From an uncultured Bacteroidota bacterium (GTDB lineage Bacteria; Bacteroidota; Bacteroidia; UKL13-3), in contig CAIYNF010000164.1 in the NCBI GenBank assembly GCA_903927505.1, positions 1 through 36,482 on the forward strand: a stretch of 36,482 bases of DNA, in the 5' to 3' direction. Below the pieces are notes generated by a model that was not told the origin of the DNA, did not search any database, and was given only the letters and a program-made list of their open reading frames with translations. The position numbers were made by a program, and so were the translations under genes. How positions within the stretch are numbered: position 1 is the stretch's first letter; every line of letters begins with the position of its first letter. Shown here piece by piece: positions 26,377 to 36,270 of this stretch.

Positions 26377-27159
26377 TTATTTACCGTTAAATCCTTTTAA
26401 TACGCCACGATCCGAACTGCGAATAAATGCAAGTATTTCATCACGTTCCAAAGAGGGCGCTAATTCTGCTTCTACAATATCAAGAGCCTTACCTAAATGA
26501 CGGTTATGTATAAACAAAACGCGGTAAATGTCTTGAATCTCATTAATCTTTTCATTACTAAATCCTGACCGGCGAAGGCCTACAGCGTTTATGCCCTCAT
26601 AAGTTAAAGGATACCTTCCGGCTTTAATAAATGGAGGAACATCTTTGCTCACCATACTTCCACCTTCTATCATTACATGCCTGCCTACCAATCCAAATTG
26701 GTGAATTGCAGATAAACCTCCAATACGTGCACCACTTTGAATGGTTACATGTCCTGCTACCTGAACACCATTTGCAATAATTACATGATCTCCAACAATA
26801 CAATCATGTGCCAAATGCGTATAAGCCATAATTAAACAATTGGCTCCAACTTCTGTCTTAAACTTGTCTTTGGTTCCTCTGTTAATTGTTACACACTCAC
26901 GAATGGTGGTATTATCACCAATAATTGCCAAGGTTTCTTCTCCATCAAATTTTAAATCTTGGGGTATGGCAGAAATAACTGCTCCAGGAAAAATCCTGCA
27001 ATTCTTGCCAATTCTAGCTCCAGGGTAAATGGTTACGTTTGATCCAATCCAAGTACCTTCGCCAATTTCAACATCATGGTGAATTACTGTAAATGGATCC
27101 ACCACTACATTTTCAGCCAAACGTGCTTGTGGGTTTATATACGACAAACTTTGTATCAT
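26377..27159 (-). CDS. lpxA: Acyl-ACP--UDP-N-acetylglucosamine O-acyltransferase
   Basis: Hexapeptide repeats; GEGTWIGSNVTIYPGARIGKNCRIFPGAVIS, TIRECVTINRGT, MAYTHLAHDC, GLSAIHQF, GINAVGLRRSGF. Confidence 0.96.
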   Translation of the reverse strand: MIQSLSYINPQARLAENVVVDPFTVIHHDVEIGEGTWIGSNVTIYPGARIGKNCRIFPGAVISAIPQDLKFDGEETLAIIGDNTTIRECVTINRGTKDKFKTEVGANCLIMAYTHLAHDCIVGDHVIIANGVQVAGHVTIQSGARIGGLSAIHQFGLVGRHVMIEGGSMVSKDVPPFIKAGRYPLTYEGINAVGLRRSGFSNEKINEIQDIYRVLFIHNRHLGKALDIVEAELAPSLERDEILAFIRSSDRGVLKGFNGK

Positions 27160-27161
27160 GT

Positions 27162-28550
27162 TTATTTACTTTTGACAACTTGTGCCATTAAATCGGCTTC
27201 CGCCACTAATTTATCTCCAACAAAAGCACTTCCTTTCATAATACAAATGCCTCTTCTTATAGGACCAATTAAATCCAACCTAAATACCAAAGTATCGCCA
27301 GGAATTACTTTTTCCTTGAATTTGGCATTGTCTATTTTCATGAAATAGGTATTGTAGTTTTCAGGATCTTCTACTTTAGATAAAATTAAAACGCCACCAG
27401 ATTGCGCCATGGCTTCAATAATCAAAACACCAGGCATTACTGGATTTCCGGGAAAATGTCCTTGAAAAAATGGCTCATTAAAAGTCACATTTTTCATGGC
27501 AATTATATGGTTTTGTCCAACCTCAATTACCTTATCTACCAACAAAAACGGAAAACGATGTGGCAATAATTTTGCAATCATTTCAGAGGTATACAAAGGC
27601 GGCTTATTAGGATCGTACCTAGGTACACGAACAGAACTGCGTGATTTTTTAATTAAGGCTTTTATCTTTTTACCAAAGGCAATATTAGCCGCATGTCCTG
27701 GACGAGCAGCCATAATTTGTGCTTTTATAGGAACCCCAATTAAGGCCAAATCACCAATTAAATCAAGTAGTTTATGTCGGGCTGGTTCATTGTGAAACCT
27801 TAAATCAACATTATTCAAAATGCCTTCTTTCTTCACTTCCACTTTTGGCTTGTTAAACATTTTAGCCAAATGTTCCAATTCATTGTCTTCAATAACGCGG
27901 TCAACAATTACTATGGCATTATTTAAATCGCCACCACGAATCAAACCATTGTTATATAGCAATTCCAATTCATGTAAGAAACAGAAAGTACGACAACTGG
28001 CGATGTCTGTCTCAAATTCTTTCATGCTGGTTAAAGAGGCATGTTGAGAGCCTAGTACAGGAGAATTGTAATCAACCATAACCGTTAAACGGTAATCGTC
28101 TAAAGGCATAGCAATCATTTCTACACTTCTATCTGCTTCTGTATAATAAATATTCTGCGGAACAGTAAAATATTCTCTTTGCGCCTCTTGTTCTTGAATA
28201 CCGGCATCCTTCAATGCTTTCATGAAAAACTGAGAACTACCATCCATAATAGGGGTTTCGCCACCATTTATTTGAACAACACAATTGTCAATTTCTAAAG
28301 CAGCCAAAGAGGCCATTACATGCTCTACAGTTGCAATTCGGGCACCATTTTGTTCAATGGTTGTTCCACGTGAGGTATCAACCACATTGTCTACATCTGC
28401 GTCCACCATTGGTTCGCCAGGTAAATCAACACGTTGAAACTTAATGCCATGGTGTTCTGCTGCAGGAACGAAAGTCATGGTAACAATTTGTCCAGTATGG
28501 AGTCCCACACCTTGAACACTGACAGCCTTTTTAATCGTAGTTTGCTTCAT
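27162..28550 (-). CDS. lpxC/fabZ: Bifunctional UDP-3-O-acyl-N-acetylglucosamine deacetylase / 3-hydroxyacyl-ACP dehydratase
   Basis: LpxC: KKAVSVQGVGLHTGQ, TVEHVMASLAALEIDN, ARHKLLDLIGDLALIG. FabZ: LLPHRFPFLLVDKV, GHFPGNPVMPGVLIIEAMAQSGG. Confidence 0.97.
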   Translation of the reverse strand: MKQTTIKKAVSVQGVGLHTGQIVTMTFVPAAEHHGIKFQRVDLPGEPMVDADVDNVVDTSRGTTIEQNGARIATVEHVMASLAALEIDNCVVQINGGETPIMDGSSQFFMKALKDAGIQEQEAQREYFTVPQNIYYTEADRSVEMIAMPLDDYRLTVMVDYNSPVLGSQHASLTSMKEFETDIASCRTFCFLHELELLYNNGLIRGGDLNNAIVIVDRVIEDNELEHLAKMFNKPKVEVKKEGILNNVDLRFHNEPARHKLLDLIGDLALIGVPIKAQIMAARPGHAANIAFGKKIKALIKKSRSSVRVPRYDPNKPPLYTSEMIAKLLPHRFPFLLVDKVIEVGQNHIIAMKNVTFNEPFFQGHFPGNPVMPGVLIIEAMAQSGGVLILSKVEDPENYNTYFMKIDNAKFKEKVIPGDTLVFRLDLIGPIRRGICIMKGSAFVGDKLVAEADLMAQVVKSK

Positions 28551-28572
28551 AAATAATCTTGCAAAAAAAACG

Positions 28573-28598
28573 AAAAGCGGGCAAATTGTCCCGCTTTT
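28573..28598 (-). terminator. Terminator-like hairpin between lpxD and lpxC/fabZ
   Basis: AAAAGCGGG (28573-28581) / CCCGCTTTT (28590-28598); in the minus direction the stem is followed by TTTTCGTTTTTTTT. Confidence 0.7.
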
Positions 28599-28606
28599 TT
28601 TTGCTT

Positions 28607-29644
28607 TTATTCGCTTTTAAGGTTTTTCAATTCTTTTTCTAATGCTTCTATTCTACTTAACAATTCTGGTAAACGCCTATGAATAGCACTCGCGCGAAGT
28701 GAATCACGCACTTCCATGGCTGGCGTTCCGAACCATTTCTTATCCTCTTCTTTAATGCTCGCTTGCACCCCTGCTTGCCCCCCAAATTGATTTCCATCTG
28801 CAATTTGAAGATGTCCGGCTATTGCCACTTGACCTCCAACTACCACATATTTCCCTAATTTGGTAGAACCCGCAACACCCGCCTGACCAGCTAAAACATT
28901 GTGTTCGCCAATTTCTACATTGTGTGCCACTTGAATTAAATTATCCAATTTAGCACCTTTTCTAATAATGGTCGAACCCATAGTTGCTCTGTCAATTGAA
29001 CAATTTGAGCCTATTTCTACATCTGATTCAATAATTACATTTCCTGTTTGAGGAATTTTCTTGTAAGACCTATCTGCCAATGGCGCAAAGCCAAAACCAT
29101 CTGCTCCTACCACCGTTCCAGAATGTATAATACAGTTATCGCCAATTATACATTCATGGTAAATTTTAACGCCAGAAAATAAAGTGCAATTCTTTCCAAG
29201 CTTCACATTCGCACCTAAAAAAACATGCGGAAATATTTTGGCATTTTCTCCTACCTCAACATTTTTACTGATATAAGCAAAAGCACCAACATAACTATCC
29301 TTTCCTATTTGCGCACTTGGATCAACAAAACTCATCTCTTCTATGCCACTTAATTGTGCAGCAGGATTACTAAACTTTTCTAACAAAAAGGTAAAGGCAG
29401 CATATGGATCTTCTACACGAATTAAGGTAGTTAAAACTTCCTGAGTAGCAGTAAATGTTTTGCTTACCAATACAGCTGTTGAACCGGTAGTATACAAATG
29501 TGCTTCATATTTAGGATTAGCCAAAAAAGACAAAGTGCCAGTCTTTCCTTCTTCAATTTTTGAAACCGAATTCAACAATGCCGAAGCATCGCCCTCAACA
29601 GTTCCACTTAGTAAATGCGCCAATTCTTGAACGGATATTTGCAT
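28607..29644 (-). CDS. lpxD: UDP-3-O-(3-hydroxymyristoyl)glucosamine N-acyltransferase
   Basis: LpxD N-terminal domain, hexapeptide repeats, GADGFGFAP, GSNCSIDRATMGSTII, AHNVEIGEHNVLAGQAGVAGST. Confidence 0.96.
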   Translation of the reverse strand: MQISVQELAHLLSGTVEGDASALLNSVSKIEEGKTGTLSFLANPKYEAHLYTTGSTAVLVSKTFTATQEVLTTLIRVEDPYAAFTFLLEKFSNPAAQLSGIEEMSFVDPSAQIGKDSYVGAFAYISKNVEVGENAKIFPHVFLGANVKLGKNCTLFSGVKIYHECIIGDNCIIHSGTVVGADGFGFAPLADRSYKKIPQTGNVIIESDVEIGSNCSIDRATMGSTIIRKGAKLDNLIQVAHNVEIGEHNVLAGQAGVAGSTKLGKYVVVGGQVAIAGHLQIADGNQFGGQAGVQASIKEEDKKWFGTPAMEVRDSLRASAIHRRLPELLSRIEALEKELKNLKSE

Positions 29645-29682
29645 ATGCTACAGGTATTGCTTATTGTAAATTTTGTTTTGCC

Positions 29683-29690
29683 CAAAAATA
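29683..29690 (-). promoter_or_regulatory. Putative -7 element TATTTTTG for lpxD
   Basis: TAnnTTTG match on the minus strand upstream of lpxD. Confidence 0.4.
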
Positions 29691-29752
29691 GAAAAAAATA
29701 AGCAAGACCTGCCATGCTTTATTCACATCTATACATACAAAAACCCATTATA

Positions 29753-30991
29753 CTATGCGTTTGTATATAATTTAGGGTAACACAAGAAATATTTAGTAAC
29801 AGATTTGGTGAGCGCTTCAATATTTAACTGGTCAGAAGCCTTTGCTATATCAAGCAATTGACCATCTTTATACAAAATTTTTATATTGAAATGAGTTAAG
29901 TTATAAGCCCTATTTTTGATAGAATCAGTAAAAACAAAATAACGTGCGTCCTCCTCACTAATACCCTTATCTGCCATTACCCATTGTTTAATAGACATAA
30001 TTTTCTCCTCCGTAAATGCCTCATTAGACAATTCCACTTTCGGCAAAATACGGTCCTTTAAAATAAGAGCCAAAGTGCTCAATACCTTATCTGGATGATT
30101 GCACCAAACCTTTATTGCCGACATTACATCGTCGTCGTCCAAAAGAGTATAGTTCTCAACCGCAGCAGCAGTTTCAAAGAAATTATCTTTATTTAATTGT
30201 TGTTCCAAAAAAAATGCAAATGGTGGTGAAGCAAATAACTTTTCACCCCTAAGAATGAGTTCACAAGCGCGTTCAATTGTTTTTACCAAAACAGTTTCTG
30301 CCGCAACTACAGTTTTATGCAAATAAACTTGCCAATACATTAACCTGCGTGCAATCAAGAATTTCTCAATACTATAGATGCCCTTTTCATCTACAACCAA
30401 TTCATCATTGCATACATTCAACATTTTGATAATCCTGTCTTGCCCTACCACACCTTCTTGTACGCCACTGTAAAAACTATCCCTGCGCAAATAATCCAAC
30501 CTGTCCATATCCAATTGGCTACTTACCAATTGATGCAAAAATCTTCTTGAATAAGAATCCGTAAATATTTGGATCGCCAAATCCAATCTACCTCCTAAAT
30601 CCTTATTAATAGCATGCATCAAATGCAGAGAAATAGCTTCATGATGCAAAACTTTTATCAAAACATTTTCAAGCGTATGCGAAAATGGTCCATGCCCAAT
30701 ATCATGCAAAAGTATTGCAGCATATACCGCTTCCTTTTCTTGCAAACTAATTACAATCCCCTTTTGCTCCAAAGTAGCTACCGCATCTTGGGTAAGGCTC
30801 ATTGCCCCAATTACATGCTGAAACCGCGTATGCTGTGCTCCCGGATATACATAATTGGATAAACCAAGCTGCTTGATCCTGCGCAAACGCTGAAAATGCG
30901 GATGCGCTATAATGTCGTATACAAGGTCGCAAGGAATGCTTACAAACCCGTATACAGGATCATTAAAATTTTTTAGTTTATTGATGGCCAC
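29753..30991 (-). CDS. HD domain phosphohydrolase (dNTPase-like)
   Basis: DPVYGFVSIP, HPHFQRLRRIKQLGLSNYVYPGAQHTRFQHVIGAM, LLHDIGHGPFSHTLE, SSQLDMDRLDYLRRDSFYSGV. Confidence 0.93.
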   Translation of the reverse strand: MAINKLKNFNDPVYGFVSIPCDLVYDIIAHPHFQRLRRIKQLGLSNYVYPGAQHTRFQHVIGAMSLTQDAVATLEQKGIVISLQEKEAVYAAILLHDIGHGPFSHTLENVLIKVLHHEAISLHLMHAINKDLGGRLDLAIQIFTDSYSRRFLHQLVSSQLDMDRLDYLRRDSFYSGVQEGVVGQDRIIKMLNVCNDELVVDEKGIYSIEKFLIARRLMYWQVYLHKTVVAAETVLVKTIERACELILRGEKLFASPPFAFFLEQQLNKDNFFETAAAVENYTLLDDDDVMSAIKVWCNHPDKVLSTLALILKDRILPKVELSNEAFTEEKIMSIKQWVMADKGISEEDARYFVFTDSIKNRAYNLTHFNIKILYKDGQLLDIAKASDQLNIEALTKSVTKYFLCYPKLYTNA

Positions 30992-31021
30992 AATGTATTT
31001 GTATATTTATACGTTAATTCG

Positions 31022-31029
31022 CAAAGATA
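31022..31029 (-). promoter_or_regulatory. Putative -7 element TATCTTTG for the HD-domain gene
   Basis: TAnnTTTG match on the minus strand. Confidence 0.4.
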
Positions 31030-31080
31030 TAAATTAGAGGCATCATTTTTGCCTCCTACCTACTAATTAAAATAATTGAA

Positions 31081-32631
31081 ATGAACGCAACTATCCTATG
31101 GGCCGACGATGAAATCGACTTGTTAAAACCACATATTTTATTTTTAACCAATAAAGGCTACCAAGTAGATAAGGTTACCAATGGAACAGATGCCATTGAA
31201 AAGGTAAAAGAAAATAAATATGATGTTATTTTTCTAGATGAGAATATGCCTGGTATTAGTGGCATTGAGACCCTTTCGCAAATAAAGGTGCTTAAACCAG
31301 ATGTGCCTGTGGTAATGATTACCAAAAGCGAAGAAGAGCATATCATGGAAGATGCCATTGGTAACCAAATTGCCGATTACCTCATTAAACCGGTAAATAG
31401 CAACCAAATCTTACTTTCCTTAAAAAGAATTTTAGATGGCAAACAATTGGTAACAGAAAAAACAGCACAAAATTACCAACAAGAATTCCGTCAATTAAGC
31501 ATGGACATGTCAGATGTGCGCGATTTTGATGGTTGGGTTGAAATGTACCGAAGATTGGTCTATTGGGAACTCGAATTGGCAAAAAGCGGTGAAACAGGTA
31601 TGGATGAAATTTTAGCCATGCAAAAACGTGATGCCAACAATGGTTGGAGCAAATTTGTGAAAGACAATTTCACCAATTTTCTAAAAAAACCAGATGCCAA
31701 AACACCTGTGATGAGCCATACAGCGGTAAATAAAAAATTGGTTCCTCTCATTAAAGATGAAATTCCAACCTTCCTTATTCTAATAGATAATTTCCGCTAC
31801 GACCAATGGAAAGTGGTACAAAGTCAATTGAACGAATTGTTTAATTTGGTTCAAGACGATGTTTACATGACAATTTTACCCACCACAACGCATTACGCAC
31901 GTAATAGCTTTTTTGCAGGTATGTTGCCCAGTGAAATTGAAAAGTTATATCCTAACCTATGGGTAAACGAAGAAGATGAAGAAGGTAAAAACATTCATGA
32001 GGAAGACTTATTTGCACGCCAATTGCAGCGCTCTGGCATCATGGATAAATTCTCTTATACCAAAATAACCAACCTCAATGCTGGAAAGAATTTGGTAGAT
32101 CAAATTCCAAATATGTGGCACAACAAACTCAACGTAATAGTATACAATTTCGTAGATATGTTAAGTCATGCCCGAACCGAAATGAATGTGATGAAAGAGC
32201 TTGCAGAAAACGAGGCAGCCTACAGAAGCATAACTGCCAGTTGGTTCGAACATTCACCGCTTTTTGATGCCATTAAAAAAATAGCTAGCAAAAAGGCACG
32301 TGTTGTAATTACTACCGATCATGGTTCTATAAGAGTGGGCAACCCAGTTAAAATTGTGGGCGACAGAAGCACAAGTACCAACCTGCGCTATAAACAAGGA
32401 AGAAATTTGAATTACAATGAAAAAGAATTGTTTTCAATTAAAAATCCAAGTGATGCATACTTGCCTAAACAAAATATGAGCAGCAGCTTTGTTTTTGCCA
32501 TGGGTGAAGATTTTATGGCCTATCCAAACAACTATAATTACCATGTAAATATGTACAACAATTCCTTCCAACACGGCGGTATAAGCCTCGAGGAAATGAT
32601 TGTACCTTTTGTGGTATTAGAAACAAAATAA
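31081..32631 (+). CDS. porX: PorX-type response regulator with PglZ domain
   Basis: CheY-like receiver (ILWADDEIDLL, VIFLDENMPGISGIETL, ADYLIKPV) fused to an alkaline-phosphatase-superfamily PglZ domain (FLILIDNFRYDQW, LPTTTHYARNSFFAGMLP, VITTDHGSIRV). Confidence 0.93.
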   Translation: MNATILWADDEIDLLKPHILFLTNKGYQVDKVTNGTDAIEKVKENKYDVIFLDENMPGISGIETLSQIKVLKPDVPVVMITKSEEEHIMEDAIGNQIADYLIKPVNSNQILLSLKRILDGKQLVTEKTAQNYQQEFRQLSMDMSDVRDFDGWVEMYRRLVYWELELAKSGETGMDEILAMQKRDANNGWSKFVKDNFTNFLKKPDAKTPVMSHTAVNKKLVPLIKDEIPTFLILIDNFRYDQWKVVQSQLNELFNLVQDDVYMTILPTTTHYARNSFFAGMLPSEIEKLYPNLWVNEEDEEGKNIHEEDLFARQLQRSGIMDKFSYTKITNLNAGKNLVDQIPNMWHNKLNVIVYNFVDMLSHARTEMNVMKELAENEAAYRSITASWFEHSPLFDAIKKIASKKARVVITTDHGSIRVGNPVKIVGDRSTSTNLRYKQGRNLNYNEKELFSIKNPSDAYLPKQNMSSSFVFAMGEDFMAYPNNYNYHVNMYNNSFQHGGISLEEMIVPFVVLETK

Positions 32632-32669
32632 AAAAAAAGCGCTCATGAAATCATGAGCGCTTTTTTTTT
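32631..32669. terminator. Bidirectional rho-independent terminator
   Basis: A8-GCGCTCATGA-AA-TCATGAGCGC-T9 between the convergent porX and beta-barrel genes. Confidence 0.92.
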
Positions 32670-33270
32670 ATTGGTTAAATGAAAACCCAATATTAAAACT
32701 CAAATAGGATCGATTGCTGAGTTCCGTATTTTTAAAATTAGCATTGTACTTTACAGACAATAACAAACTTTTTCCTGCATCTAAATCATAGGTAAGTCCT
32801 AGCTCTGGCGCCAATAAAAACTGCCAGGTATTGGTACTAATGCGGTAGGAGCCCATATCCACATCTTGCATTAAATACGTAGTTCCAATGCCAGTTCCAG
32901 CCATAATGCGAACACCTTTATTGGTATCCTTAAAATATTGCAACTTGGCTGTCATAGGAAACAAATTTAAATAACGGTATTGCTTTCCGCTCACTGAATT
33001 ATTATCTGAAATATACGTAGCATATGGGAATTTTTGATAAAACACATTCCAATCTACTCCTACGCCAGCAATAACATGCTCGCTCAATTCAGATTGGTAA
33101 CCAATGCCAATTCCACGAAAAGAATATTTAGAAATAAAATCTTTTGTTTCACCCAAACCTTGTCCCATTGAGTAATAAACATTGAAATAGGAATCTTCAA
33201 CCTGTGCTTTCAAATTTTTTGAGGGAGCAAAAAGGCATATAATAGAAAGGCTAAATAATATTTTCTTCAT
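32668..33270 (-). CDS. Outer-membrane beta-barrel protein (porin-family-like)
   Basis: Signal peptide; alternating beta strands; terminal SYLSFNIGFSFNQ. Confidence 0.75.
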   Translation of the reverse strand: MKKILFSLSIICLFAPSKNLKAQVEDSYFNVYYSMGQGLGETKDFISKYSFRGIGIGYQSELSEHVIAGVGVDWNVFYQKFPYATYISDNNSVSGKQYRYLNLFPMTAKLQYFKDTNKGVRIMAGTGIGTTYLMQDVDMGSYRISTNTWQFLLAPELGLTYDLDAGKSLLLSVKYNANFKNTELSNRSYLSFNIGFSFNQ

Positions 33271-33273
33271 GAC

Positions 33274-33921
33274 TTATTTCTTTAAATAGGGTGATTGTGT
33301 ATAAGCTTGATCGATGCTTTTCTTTACACGTGAATTAAAAGATGTGCTAGAACCCTCCATCATACCATTAACAACGCCCAACCAAACTATAGGCATTTTT
33401 CCATCAATTGTAGAGTCTTTGGGAGAAGCCATTTGCATTAATAAAGTCCCTGTTTTTGTGGTAGAATAGGATGGTGGAAAATACCCCGGGTAATACCAAC
33501 CTCCGCCATAATAAGGATCGCCAAAACCAAAGCCATATCCCATATACCAATTATCATAGTAATAGTAAACATTGGTATTTTCCATGGTAGATAACATCAC
33601 AATCACATCTGGATTTTGGTTACGGTTAACTTTTGTCCAACCATATTTCTGCATATTGGCATCTAATTGGGTAGTAATTAAATTAGCTGCTGCTTGAGAA
33701 ATATAGGAAGGTTTGCCATCTCCATCTGGATCATTGTAATTGTTTGTAGCAATTTTCACAATGGTATCAGGTCTTGCATAAGTATGCTTGGCAGAAAAAT
33801 CTGCTTGCTTATCATATTGTGTGCCCACAATATCCAATTCATCAATGTATTCTGCTCCGCCAGGCCTGCAGGCGGAAAGGGTTAACAATAAACCCAAAAC
33901 AAGTATTTGTGTGTATTTCAT
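33274..33921 (-). CDS. DUF4136-type lipoprotein
   Basis: Lipobox LTLSACRPG; DFSAKHTYARPDTI, ITTQLDANMQKYGWTKVNRNQNPDVIVMLS, Tyr/Gly-rich linker YYYYDNWYMGYGFGFGDPYYGGGWYYPG. Confidence 0.78.
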   Translation of the reverse strand: MKYTQILVLGLLLTLSACRPGGAEYIDELDIVGTQYDKQADFSAKHTYARPDTIVKIATNNYNDPDGDGKPSYISQAAANLITTQLDANMQKYGWTKVNRNQNPDVIVMLSTMENTNVYYYYDNWYMGYGFGFGDPYYGGGWYYPGYFPPSYSTTKTGTLLMQMASPKDSTIDGKMPIVWLGVVNGMMEGSSTSFNSRVKKSIDQAYTQSPYLKK

Positions 33922-33984
33922 TTAGCTAAATAATAGTGCGAGTCTATTCATTTTTTCTAGCATTCGCAATGTGGTAACAAAAAT

Positions 33985-35004
33985 TTATCTTAGCCTTTGC
34001 ATTCCAGCTAAGTACAATTCATTCTCGGGTTCCAGCTCTAAGGCTACTTTATAATTTAAACGGGCATCTTGTTTTTTACCTTTTTCCTCAAATAAAAGTC
34101 CCTTCATATAAAACGCCTTTGCATACCCTGGATTCATTTGAGTACAATAATTCCAGTTGCGCAATGCCTCGTCCATCATGCCCAAATCAAAATTCAAGTA
34201 CCCAACATTGTAATAACTTAAATAATGCTCTGGGTCTATATCTATTACTTTTCTATAATCTTTTAAGGCACTCTTATACAAACCCATACTTTGCTCAAAA
34301 ACAGCTCTCCCAAACCAGGCATCTGCTGCGCGAGGCCTTAATTTAATAGCCGCTGCAAAATAATCCATAGCAATTACCTTTTTCCTAGCAGCATATAAAT
34401 TGGCTATATATAGGTTCGATTCAAAGTCTGTTGGATCATTTTCTATGGCTGTTTGAAAATGATAGATAGCCCTACCCGTATCGCCCATCTCCTTGTAGTT
34501 CATCCCCAACATATGGAAAGTTTCTGGATTAGCTTTGTCTTGCTGCAAGCATTTATTCAATATGGCCACCGACTTTGCATGTTCCTTTACCAAAAAATAC
34601 AAATTTGCCAATTTCATAGATGCTTCAAAATAGTCTGGTTTTAAAAGAATAGCCTTCTCAAACTCTTTTGCGGCCCTTTGTGTTTGGTTCATGGCATATA
34701 AGGTTCGACCCAACTGATAATGGTACAAAGGATTGATAGAATCTAAAACAATGGCCGCCAAATAATCATCCTCTGCCCTGTTCAAATATTTTGTATTTGA
34801 ATAAATTTGCGCCCTTCTATAGAGCAATTCTGCATCCTCAGGGTTCTTTTCAATTTCAATACTGAGCTCCTTTACAACAAGCGTATTGGCAATACTGTCG
34901 GTTGGATCGGGCAATTTATTTTTACCCGTATTGGGCTTGCAACTAATGTAAAAAAACAAGAGGCTGATAAAAATCAGATTTTTATAAGAAAGTATAAGGT
35001 GCAT
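33985..35004 (-). CDS. TPR-repeat lipoprotein
   Basis: MHLILSYKNLIFISLLFFYISCKPN lipoprotein signal, then multiple TPRs. The ORF track start at 35163 would overlap hmgA on the other strand; the internal ATG at 35004 is preferred. Confidence 0.88.
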   Translation of the reverse strand: MHLILSYKNLIFISLLFFYISCKPNTGKNKLPDPTDSIANTLVVKELSIEIEKNPEDAELLYRRAQIYSNTKYLNRAEDDYLAAIVLDSINPLYHYQLGRTLYAMNQTQRAAKEFEKAILLKPDYFEASMKLANLYFLVKEHAKSVAILNKCLQQDKANPETFHMLGMNYKEMGDTGRAIYHFQTAIENDPTDFESNLYIANLYAARKKVIAMDYFAAAIKLRPRAADAWFGRAVFEQSMGLYKSALKDYRKVIDIDPEHYLSYYNVGYLNFDLGMMDEALRNWNYCTQMNPGYAKAFYMKGLLFEEKGKKQDARLNYKVALELEPENELYLAGMQRLR

Positions 35005-35112
35005 TTTTATATTTTTGTTGGCCATAAATTCAAACAAAGAAAGTGTTTGCCTATTAGTCAAACAAATATTGCTTTGGGTTGAACACAAATTTAAAATAAC
35101 TAATATAAATAT

Positions 35113-36270
35113 ATGCCTTTTTATCACCGCGTAGGTAAACTTCCTGAAAAACGTCATACCCAATTTAGAAAACCAGATGGTAGCCTATATGCCGAAGAAC
35201 TCATTTCTACAGAGGGATTCAGTAGTTTATACTCTTTAGTTTATCATTGCCATCCACCTACTTTGGTAAAAGACATTGAAACTGCAAAAGACCTTAGCCC
35301 AGTTGCTGCGCTTTCTAAGAACCTACAAAACAGAAGCTTCCTTACTTTTAAAACCAAACCTGTAGATGACTATTTAGAATCGAGGGTTGTTATGCTTTTT
35401 AACCGCGATTGCTACCTAAGCGTTGCTGCTCCTAAAAAAAGTATGACGGATTATTTCTATAAAAATGCAGACGCAGATGAAGTAATCTTTGTGCATGAAG
35501 GCAGTGGGACATTAAAAACATTATACGGTCAAATCAAATTTGCCTACGGAGATTATTTGGTAATACCTCGTGGAATTATTTACCAAATGGAATTCAACGA
35601 TGAAAACAACCGATTGTTTATCATCGAAAGTTTCTCGCCTGTTAAACCACCTAAGCGCTACATGAATCAATTTGGGCAATTTTTGGAACATTCGCCTTAT
35701 TGCGAACGTGATATCAAATTGCCTGAAAACCTCCAAACACATGATGAAGTAGGCGATTTCAAGGTGTATATCAAAAAACAAGACCTCCTATATCCATACA
35801 CTTACGCAACCCATCCTTTCGACGCCATTGGTTGGGATGGCTACCAATACCCTTATGGTTTTAGTATCCATAATTACGAACCAATAACAGGTCGTCTGCA
35901 CATGCCACCTCCAATACACCAAACCTTTGAAGGACATAATTTCGTGATTTGTTCTTTCGTTCCAAGGTTATATGATTACCATCCGCTATCCATTCCTGCC
36001 CCATACAACCACAGCAATGTAGACAGCGACGAAATTCTATATTATGTAGATGGCGATTTTATGAGCCGTAAACATGTAGAACGTGGTATGATTAGTTTAC
36101 ATCCTAAAGGAATTCCTCACGGACCTCACCCTGGATCAGTAGAAAAATCTATCGGCAAAACAGAAACCAAAGAATTGGCTGTAATGATTGACCCTTTCCA
36201 TCCGCTTGAAATTACCCAAGCAGCAATGGATTGTGAAGATCCAAGTTATTACAAGTCGTGGGTAGAATAA
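35113..36270 (+). CDS. hmgA: Homogentisate 1,2-dioxygenase
   Basis: HEGSGTLKTLYGQIKFAYGDYLVIPRGIIYQ, RLHMPPPIHQTFEGHNFVICSFVPRLYDYHPLSIPAPYNHSNVDSDEILYYVDGDFMSR, ISLHPKGIPHGPHPG. Confidence 0.95.
   Translation: MPFYHRVGKLPEKRHTQFRKPDGSLYAEELISTEGFSSLYSLVYHCHPPTLVKDIETAKDLSPVAALSKNLQNRSFLTFKTKPVDDYLESRVVMLFNRDCYLSVAAPKKSMTDYFYKNADADEVIFVHEGSGTLKTLYGQIKFAYGDYLVIPRGIIYQMEFNDENNRLFIIESFSPVKPPKRYMNQFGQFLEHSPYCERDIKLPENLQTHDEVGDFKVYIKKQDLLYPYTYATHPFDAIGWDGYQYPYGFSIHNYEPITGRLHMPPPIHQTFEGHNFVICSFVPRLYDYHPLSIPAPYNHSNVDSDEILYYVDGDFMSRKHVERGMISLHPKGIPHGPHPGSVEKSIGKTETKELAVMIDPFHPLEITQAAMDCEDPSYYKSWVE

Noticed and set aside
33490-33560. Low-complexity Tyr/Gly-rich coding segment in the DUF4136 lipoprotein
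   Set aside because: Common linker-like feature in this family; not a separate element.
35005-35163. N-terminal extension of the TPR lipoprotein ORF
   Set aside because: Overlaps the hmgA start on the other strand, and a proper lipoprotein signal begins at the ATG at 35004.
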